The notes beneath the pieces were generated by a model. The model was not told the DNA's origin, did not search any database, and was given only the letters and a program-made list of their open reading frames with translations. Position numbers and translations under genes: made by a program. DNA of 64,000 bases from Acinetobacter pittii ATCC 19004 = CIP 70.29 (GTDB lineage: Bacteria > Pseudomonadota > Gammaproteobacteria > Pseudomonadales > Moraxellaceae): the NCBI RefSeq assembly GCF_000369045.1, contig NZ_KB849789.1, positions 120,576-184,575 of the forward strand. Reading direction: 5' to 3'. Below, in pieces: positions 58,695 through 64,000 of the stretch; the first letter of the stretch is position 1; each line of letters starts with the position of its first letter.

Positions 58695-58859
58695 AGCGCG
58701 CTTGATAAAATTGGCTAGATGCTTTTATAGAATGCTAAGTTTCTTTATGAATAAGCATTTTCATAAATCGAAATAGGCTTTTTAACAAGAGCTTACTTGT
58801 TGATATGAAAATGGAATGCTATGTTTTTTATAGAAAATTATAAATAAAATAGGTGTTTC
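58695..58859. other. Divergent promoter region between ribB riboswitch and DUF2157 gene
   Basis: AT-rich spacer, about 165 bases. No gene is seen; a promoter for the DUF2157 gene is expected but not clearly identifiable. Confidence 0.4.
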
Positions 58860-60644
58860 ATGCAGATAAGAGACTATTATCCTCTGACCAATAGCTCGTT
58901 TATTCAGCATCTCCATATTTTCAGTTATGTATTTATGGCGGTAAGTATTCTGTATTTAATTGCTGCCAACTGGTTGATGCTTCCAGACAGTATTCAACTC
59001 GCTATCCCGCCCGTTATATTACTTGTAACAGCATGGTTCAGCACAAAAGATACTTTAAGCGATGGGGTTAGGCAGACCTTACATAGCGTTTGTGGTTTGA
59101 TGATAGGTTTAAGCTTGGCTGTTATTGGACAGGTTTATCAAACTGGTGCAGACAGTTATTTGCTTTTTTTAATTTGGACATTGCTTTTACTGCCGTGGTT
59201 ATATCGACCGAATATTGGAATCTTTGCTTTAATTTGTATTACCAGTCAACTTACACTTTTTTTATTTTTTAAACAGACTTTCTGGTCTGAAAAGTTTCCT
59301 TATTTATATTTAATCGCTCTAAATTTATTAAGCCTTATTGAGTTTTGGGTATGTATAAAGAAATATCGTGCTTTACGATTTGTCTTTATCGCTTGGTTCG
59401 CCGTTATTTCGATTATTGGAATGATTCAATATTTATCGAATGAGAATATTCCTTATCTAATTTCTGCCTTCTTTTCCGGAATAGTCGTTTTTTATTATTT
59501 CTTCAAAAAAGATGATCAGCTATATGCTAGTTTGATGGCAGCTGTTCTTGGTGTGACTGCAACTATATGGCTTGTAGATGGGATTAATAACTTATTTAAA
59601 GACTCTAATGAGTTCATATTTTTATTGATTGCAGGCATTATTTTTATTTGGTTTGCGCTGATTAGCTATCTTTTAATAAAAATTTTTCGTCAAAGCCGCT
59701 TTTATGTCATTCCATTGGCAATTGGTGCTTGGCTTGCTGGCTTGGCACTTGCAGCTTTTACGCTGATGTTTTGGGAGACTATTTCTTTAGTTATTGGAGT
59801 TGTTTTTGTTGGATTGGCGTTTATTCTTTTAAAGAAATCACAAAGCTATTTCTTTCGGCAATTTGCCTATTGTTTGTTTATCAGTGGGCAGACCGCTTTC
59901 TTGTTTCATCTTGGTTCAGAAACAGATCAAATTCTATGGGTTTTAATTGCACAGATTTTTATTCTATGTATTAGTTATTTTCTTAAACCACATTGGTTCT
60001 TCATTTTAATTCAAATGCTTGCTACGTATGGCATAGCTTTTATCTATTTGCTACAACTGGACCATTCATTGTGGTCACAACATTCTACTCAGACTTATTT
60101 AAATTTAACTTTGCTCAGTTACTTGGTTTTTAGTTTAGTGCTCTTACCTAAGAGAAAATCAATAGCTCTATATGAGCGTAGTATTTTTTTATGTGTGCTG
60201 GTCGTAATAGTAGTAGCTTCATTTTTTGATACTTTTATGGGGTTGGTACCAGAAAATTCGATAGATCAGCAGTTATGGGTTTTATATTTGCTACCTGTTG
60301 TCTGGTTACTTTGCTTTAGTGTTCTTCATTTATATCGACAACTTAAGGCACTCACTTTTTTCGCCTTTTTAATATTTGGTGTATTACTTATTGTGTTGGG
60401 ATATTTTGAAATTTTCATCCTGCTTATTATTTTAACGTGGGCATTAAAAAAGAAAGATTATATTGTGTATGGAGTGAGCTTAACAGTATTCGTTTTTGTG
60501 TTCTGGCAGCTCTATTACAACCTACAAATAACTTTTCTAGCTAAGAGTGCATCTATTTTTATTTCGGGTATTGTTTTGTTGGCTCTGTCTTGGTTACTTC
60601 AACGTGAAAATAAAAATGATCTTGTTAAAGGAGAGAAAGAATGA
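58860..60644 (+). CDS. DUF2157 polytopic membrane protein
   Basis: A 594-residue protein with about 16 hydrophobic helices over its whole length, and a DUF2157-type N-terminal region (helix pair with LPDSIQLAIPPVILLVTAWF and TLHSVCGLMIGLSLAVIGQVYQTG). Only short loops are hydrophilic. It overlaps the next gene by four bases and is found next to GDYXXLXY proteins in other bacteria. The function of the pair is unknown. Confidence 0.85.
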   Translation: MQIRDYYPLTNSSFIQHLHIFSYVFMAVSILYLIAANWLMLPDSIQLAIPPVILLVTAWFSTKDTLSDGVRQTLHSVCGLMIGLSLAVIGQVYQTGADSYLLFLIWTLLLLPWLYRPNIGIFALICITSQLTLFLFFKQTFWSEKFPYLYLIALNLLSLIEFWVCIKKYRALRFVFIAWFAVISIIGMIQYLSNENIPYLISAFFSGIVVFYYFFKKDDQLYASLMAAVLGVTATIWLVDGINNLFKDSNEFIFLLIAGIIFIWFALISYLLIKIFRQSRFYVIPLAIGAWLAGLALAAFTLMFWETISLVIGVVFVGLAFILLKKSQSYFFRQFAYCLFISGQTAFLFHLGSETDQILWVLIAQIFILCISYFLKPHWFFILIQMLATYGIAFIYLLQLDHSLWSQHSTQTYLNLTLLSYLVFSLVLLPKRKSIALYERSIFLCVLVVIVVASFFDTFMGLVPENSIDQQLWVLYLLPVVWLLCFSVLHLYRQLKALTFFAFLIFGVLLIVLGYFEIFILLIILTWALKKKDYIVYGVSLTVFVFVFWQLYYNLQITFLAKSASIFISGIVLLALSWLLQRENKNDLVKGEKE

Positions 60645-61201
60645 AAAAGTATTTTTCTCTTATTCTTGCCTTTATTGCGCTATTATTTTTTGCAGGTTTA
60701 GTGGCGAAAAATGAATGGCATCTGCACCATAGTAAAAGTATTTTTATTGAGCTTAAACCAGTTGATCCTCGTTCAATTTTACAAGGTGACTATATGGCAC
60801 TGGCTTATGAACTACATTTACAATCTCTTAAAGCTCTTGCAGGGAGTGAAGGTGAGGCTCTGGAACAGGTGATTTTTAATCGCTCTTCCGTTCCTGCAAA
60901 AGTTATTTTGGATTCACAAAATCGCGTAGTTCGTACCGTTTTAGATATCAATAATTCATTTGCTGGGCAGAGGTTAATTTTAAAAAATCCTGAAAATCGT
61001 TTGCAGGCTTTATATCCTGCATCTCGCAGTTTCTTGTTTGCAGAAGGCTTGGCTCACTGTTATGAAAAAGCCAAATATGCTGAATTTAAGGTAAATCCTA
61101 AAGGAGAGGCGATACTGTTCGAATTACGAGGAGAACAGCTTCAACCATTAAATTGTGAAAAACAAAAGAACTGGTGGGAAGGAACTATTAAGGATTTATA
61201 A
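60641..61201 (+). CDS. GDYXXLXY domain-containing protein
   Basis: A 186-residue protein with one N-terminal hydrophobic segment (about 5-22, signal anchor). The defining motif is GDYMALAY (in RSILQGDYMALAYEL, about 45-59), and the remaining soluble domain is presumed periplasmic. ATGA overlap with the DUF2157 gene shows translational coupling, so the two proteins probably act together. Not characterised as far as I know. Confidence 0.88.
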   Translation: MKKYFSLILAFIALLFFAGLVAKNEWHLHHSKSIFIELKPVDPRSILQGDYMALAYELHLQSLKALAGSEGEALEQVIFNRSSVPAKVILDSQNRVVRTVLDINNSFAGQRLILKNPENRLQALYPASRSFLFAEGLAHCYEKAKYAEFKVNPKGEAILFELRGEQLQPLNCEKQKNWWEGTIKDL

Positions 61202-61207
61202 AATAAT

Positions 61208-61234
61208 AAAAGCCCGTCAATGCGGGCTTTTTAT
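61208..61234. terminator. Bidirectional terminator between the GDYXXLXY gene and panD
   Basis: AAAGCCCG and CGGGCTTT around TCAATG, with A and T tracts on either side. Confidence 0.88.
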
Positions 61235-61246
61235 TCTTAAAATAAA

Positions 61247-61627
61247 TTAGGCAACTTGAACAGGAATGCAATTCGCTGTGTGGTTGACTGTATTATTTGG
61301 ATTAGCATATACCAAACGTGGTTTATGAATATTTGCTTCAGCTTCAGTAAAATCACCAAATGTAGCAATAATTACTAAATCGCCAACGTCTGCTTGATGT
61401 GCAGCACCGCCGTTTACTGAAATAATTCCAGAGTTATCTTCACCACGAATCGCATAAGTTGTGAAGCGTTTGCCATTGGTTACATTCCAAACATGAATTT
61501 CTTCATATTCACGAATACCAGCTAAGTCCATCAATACGCCATCAATTGCACAAGAACCTTCATAGTGAAGTTCAGCATGGGTTACAACTGCACGGTGAAT
61601 TTTGCATTTTAATAAACGAGATAGCAT
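61247..61627 (-). CDS. panD: Aspartate 1-decarboxylase
   Basis: Makes beta-alanine for pantothenate. A 126-residue pyruvoyl proenzyme; self-cleavage is expected between Gly24 and Ser25 in YEGSCAIDG. Lys9, His11 and the Tyr58-type region ([14 protein letters not shown]) are present. Complete. Confidence 0.96.
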   Translation of the reverse strand: MLSRLLKCKIHRAVVTHAELHYEGSCAIDGVLMDLAGIREYEEIHVWNVTNGKRFTTYAIRGEDNSGIISVNGGAAHQADVGDLVIIATFGDFTEAEANIHKPRLVYANPNNTVNHTANCIPVQVA

Positions 61628-61758
61628 GGCTAGCGTCTCCTGAGTAGACCTAAGATGTAGATCTTATGGTGAAATCTTTAGCTTTTGCGGTTGGCAAAGT
61701 GGCTGATGCGCATTTTGCTCCTAAAAAAGCAAGATAGCAAGCATGATTGTTCAACAAT

Positions 61759-62340
61759 TTAAGTGGGTTTATATGCATTAATTTGATTCATGGCCTGTGG
61801 AACTTGTCCTTGAACAAGTAGCTTCACTTTAGAAAGGGCATGATCAATTGCTGCATCCATCAGACTTTGTTCACTACTTGGTGCTTTTCCAAGTACGTGA
61901 CCTGAAACTTTCTCTTTCGAGCCAGGATGTCCGATACCAATACGTAAACGGTGAAAATTTGGACCAATATGAGGGACAATGTCACGTAAACCGTTATGAC
62001 CACCGTGTCCACCGCCTGTTTTAAGACGAATTACACCTGGGTTCATATCAAGTTCATCATGAGCAATCAAAATTGCTTCGGGAGCAATTTGATAAAATTT
62101 TGCAAATGGAACTACACTTTGTCCAGAACGGTTCATAAATGTAGTGGGTAGAAGTAGACGGACATCGTGTCCTTCTATATTACCACGTCCACTGATTCCG
62201 TGAAATTTCGGATCATTTTTTAATGTAATGCCATATTTGTCTGCAAGCTGTTCAATGAACCAAAAACCTGCATTATGGCGGGTTTGGGCATATTCTGAAC
62301 CAGGATTGCCCAAACCAACAATTAGCGAAATATTTGACAC
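61759..62340 (-). CDS. pth: Peptidyl-tRNA hydrolase
   Basis: Recycles peptidyl-tRNAs released by stalled ribosomes. 193 residues. GLGNPGSEYAQTRHNAGFW carries the catalytic His, followed by FMNRSGQSV, HDELDMNPG and GGGHGGHNGLRD. It lies 20 bases downstream of rplY on the same strand. Confidence 0.96.
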   Translation of the reverse strand: MSNISLIVGLGNPGSEYAQTRHNAGFWFIEQLADKYGITLKNDPKFHGISGRGNIEGHDVRLLLPTTFMNRSGQSVVPFAKFYQIAPEAILIAHDELDMNPGVIRLKTGGGHGGHNGLRDIVPHIGPNFHRLRIGIGHPGSKEKVSGHVLGKAPSSEQSLMDAAIDHALSKVKLLVQGQVPQAMNQINAYKPT

Positions 62341-62360
62341 TAATCTACGCCTTTAAACAC

Positions 62361-62657
62361 TTATGCGCGTTTGAAGTCAGCGTGCATAGGAGTGTTTTTA
62401 GATGGGTGACGTTGTAACGCTTGGATTTTAACGTTTTCAACTTTGTCGCCCACTTTGATTTCTACAACTTCTTCAAAGAAAGCATTGCTTTCTAAAGCTT
62501 TTACAAGCTCACGAAGTTCTAAAGTAACAGTTACAGGCTCAGCGTTGCCACCATAAATGATAGCTGGAATTAAAGCTTCGCGACGAAGGCGGCGGCTCGC
62601 ACCTTTCCCTTGTTTGTCTTCAGCACGCGCTTGAGCGTTTAATACGAAGTTTGCCAT
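62361..62657 (-). CDS. rplY: 50S ribosomal protein L25
   Basis: A 98-residue 5S rRNA-binding protein of the short single-domain form (no CTC extension): [20 protein letters not shown] and [20 protein letters not shown] lies upstream on the coding strand. It is between prs and pth, a conserved order. Confidence 0.95.
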   Translation of the reverse strand: MANFVLNAQARAEDKQGKGASRRLRREALIPAIIYGGNAEPVTVTLELRELVKALESNAFFEEVVEIKVGDKVENVKIQALQRHPSKNTPMHADFKRA

Positions 62658-62710
62658 GAGTAAATCCTCATTAAAGTTTAAAAGACTAAACTTGCGACCA
62701 GTTTAGTGAT

Positions 62711-62738
62711 AGAAAACCCCAGCCAAGGCTAGGGTTTA
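62711..62738 (-). terminator. Weak terminator after prs
   Basis: On the minus strand AACCCTAGCC and GGCTGGGGTT pair, with one G-T, around TT, followed by TTCT. The short T tract suggests partial read-through into rplY-pth. Confidence 0.5.
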
Positions 62739-62753
62739 TAAAAAGCTGCAATA

Positions 62754-63704
62754 TTATAAACTATCGAACATTGCACTGATAGACTCTTCGTTATTAATAC
62801 GACGAATCGTTTCAGCAACCATGCTAGCAACAGAAACCTGACGGATCTTGCCTAAGGTCAATGCTTCTTCAGAAAGAGGAATGGTATCAGTCACAACCAG
62901 TTCATCAATAACTGAATTACGTAAGTTTTCAATAGCCTTACCTGATAGTACAGGGTGAGTTGCGTACGCAACTACACGACGTGCACCAAATTGCTTAAGC
63001 GCATCAGCTGCTTTACATAATGTACCAGCAGTATCGACCATATCGTCTACGATAACGCAATCACGATCTTTTACGTCACCAATTAAGTGCATAACTTGCG
63101 ACTCATTGGCTTTTTGACGACGTTTATCAATAATTGCTAAATCGATGTCACCCATCTGTTTGGCAACAGCACGAGCACGTACTACACCACCAACGTCAGG
63201 AGAAACCACCATAAGGTTGTCATGTTGTTGTTGACGTAAGTCAGCAAGCAAAGCAGGAGTACCGTAGATGTTGTCGACTGGAATATCGAAGAAACCTTGA
63301 ATTTGGTCAGCATGTAAGTCGATCATCACGACACGGTCAATACCAACAGTGGTAAGCATGTCTGCGACAACTTTAGCTGTAATCGGCACACGTGCAGAAC
63401 GTGGACGACGGTCTTGGCGAGCATAACCAAAATAAGGGATAACAGCGGTAATACGACCAGCACTTGCACGACGCAAAGCATCTGCCATAACCAAGATTTC
63501 CATAAGGTTATCATTGGTAGGGGCACAAGTAGGCTGAACGATAAATACGTCTTTACCACGAACATTTTCAGTAATTTCTACTGAAATTTCTCCATCAGAA
63601 AAGTGACCGACTGATGCAGCACCTAGAGGGATATGTAAGTGACTTACGACTTTTTGAGCGAACTGTGGATGAGCATTTCCACTAAAAACGACAAGATTGG
63701 GCAT
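62754..63704 (-). CDS. prs: Ribose-phosphate pyrophosphokinase
   Basis: Makes PRPP from ribose-5-phosphate and ATP. 316 residues are read from [17 protein letters not shown], the family's standard length. [14 protein letters not shown] (ATP flexible loop), [12 protein letters not shown], and the PRPP-binding [13 protein letters not shown] are all present. The frame stays open to 63767 inside the tRNA gene, but that extension is not protein-like. Confidence 0.97.
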   Translation of the reverse strand: MPNLVVFSGNAHPQFAQKVVSHLHIPLGAASVGHFSDGEISVEITENVRGKDVFIVQPTCAPTNDNLMEILVMADALRRASAGRITAVIPYFGYARQDRRPRSARVPITAKVVADMLTTVGIDRVVMIDLHADQIQGFFDIPVDNIYGTPALLADLRQQQHDNLMVVSPDVGGVVRARAVAKQMGDIDLAIIDKRRQKANESQVMHLIGDVKDRDCVIVDDMVDTAGTLCKAADALKQFGARRVVAYATHPVLSGKAIENLRNSVIDELVVTDTIPLSEEALTLGKIRQVSVASMVAETIRRINNEESISAMFDSL

Positions 63705-63740
63705 GAAGCACCCTTGGCGGTTGGTATGTAATGAAATAGA

Positions 63741-63815
63741 TGGCAGGGGCGGCTGGATTCGAACCAACGGATGCCGAGATCAAAACCCGGTGCCTTACCA
63801 CTTGGCGACGCCCCT
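63741..63815 (-). tRNA. tRNA-Gln (TTG anticodon), copy 1
   Basis: The cloverleaf can be folded by eye: acceptor AGGGGCG with CGCCCCT, D arm GCC/GGC, anticodon arm CCGGG-TTTTGAT-CTCGG with anticodon TTG, T arm GTTGG-TTCGAAT-CCAGC, discriminator G and encoded CCA. 75 bases, reading CAA (and CAG by wobble). Confidence 0.97.
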
Positions 63816-63906
63816 AATGCGGCAGAACTTTAATATTTTTGCAATGCAATGTCAAGATTAATCAACAAAAAGCATAGCAATTAAGTCTGTCTTTAAAATA
63901 AGAGAA

Positions 63907-63981
63907 TGGCAGGGGCGGCTGGATTCGAACCAACGGATGCCGAGATCAAAACCCGGTGCCTTACCACTTGGCGACGCCCCT
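63907..63981 (-). tRNA. tRNA-Gln (TTG anticodon), copy 2
   Basis: Identical over all 75 bases to copy 1, and transcribed first; 91 bases of AT-rich spacer separate them. Probably one transcript with copy 1 and perhaps prs. Confidence 0.97.
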
Positions 63982-64000
63982 AAATTCGATGATATATATG

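Noticed and set aside
63705..63767. 21-residue extension of Prs reaching into tRNA-Gln
   Set aside because: Those codons are the complement of the tRNA 3' half; PRPP synthetases start at MPNLVVFSG.
63741..63981. tRNA-Gln genes as an integration site of a mobile element
   Set aside because: No integrase, no partial tRNA repeat and no foreign-looking genes are visible on the side within the window.

Overview
The window reads as a chromosomal segment of Acinetobacter, most likely the A. baumannii/calcoaceticus complex. It is AT-rich and free of mobile elements. Diagnostic features are the smc-zipA-ligA order, scpA-scpB-rluB, an FMN-riboswitch ribB, the bioA-F-C-D cluster, and prs-rplY-pth downstream of two tRNA-Gln genes. 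The species call comes from recognising proteins and gene order, not from a search. Almost all of the window is core housekeeping sequence, tightly packed, with intrinsic terminators between convergent genes.

Layout. 1-2.5 kb: a multi-repeat MscS-type TM-helix membrane protein flanked by two tiny membrane proteins. 2.5-8.2 kb (minus strand): a YhiN-like flavoprotein, an ACC deaminase/D-cysteine desulfhydrase-like PLP enzyme, and a TetR-controlled tripartite-type efflux pair (EmrB-like MFS plus EmrA/HlyD-like adaptor) with a clear TetR operator. 8.3-17.1 kb: a LysE exporter, two small overlapping lipoprotein genes (the second with two EF-hand loops), metG, a hydrophilic 40-residue-repeat LEA-like protein, apbC/mrp, a lipoprotein nucleosidase, a DUF2062 protein, a second LysE exporter and dcd. 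17.4-25.4 kb: a five-gene cluster of exported proteins sharing one N-terminal module. 25.4-41 kb: dusC, ypjD, ffh, coaX-birA, a TauE/SafE transporter, a GntR regulator, smc-zipA-ligA, bacterioferritin and an MFS transporter. 41-48.4 kb: otsB-otsA (trehalose) and a biotin cluster (BioH-like esterase, bioA, bioF, bioC, bioD). 48.4-58.7 kb: rluB-scpB-scpA, a YrdC/YciO-family protein, epmC, yceD-rpmF, fabD-fabG-acpP, kbp, thiD, a HAD phosphatase, and ribB with its FMN riboswitch. 58.8-64 kb: a DUF2157/GDYXXLXY membrane pair, panD, pth, rplY, prs and two identical tRNA-Gln(TTG) genes.

The most interesting region is 17.2-25.4 kb. Five consecutive exported proteins of very different length each begin with a Sec signal peptide. 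This is followed at once by a module of the form L-x-D-x-x-L-S-x-x-x-G-Q-x-G, and every mature cysteine falls in a short C-x(4-13)-C pair. I recognise the N-terminal module as the DUF6160 type found in Acinetobacter, but know of no assigned function. The cluster has its own extended -10 promoter, an upstream inverted repeat and its own terminators. It looks like a small surface or extracellular protein system.

Elsewhere the functional links are conventional. SMC and ScpAB (chromosome condensation) are encoded about 13 kb apart. The biotin operon is present while BirA lacks a DNA-binding domain. Trehalose synthesis and an LEA-like protein are both present, which fits a desiccation-tolerant genus (inference).
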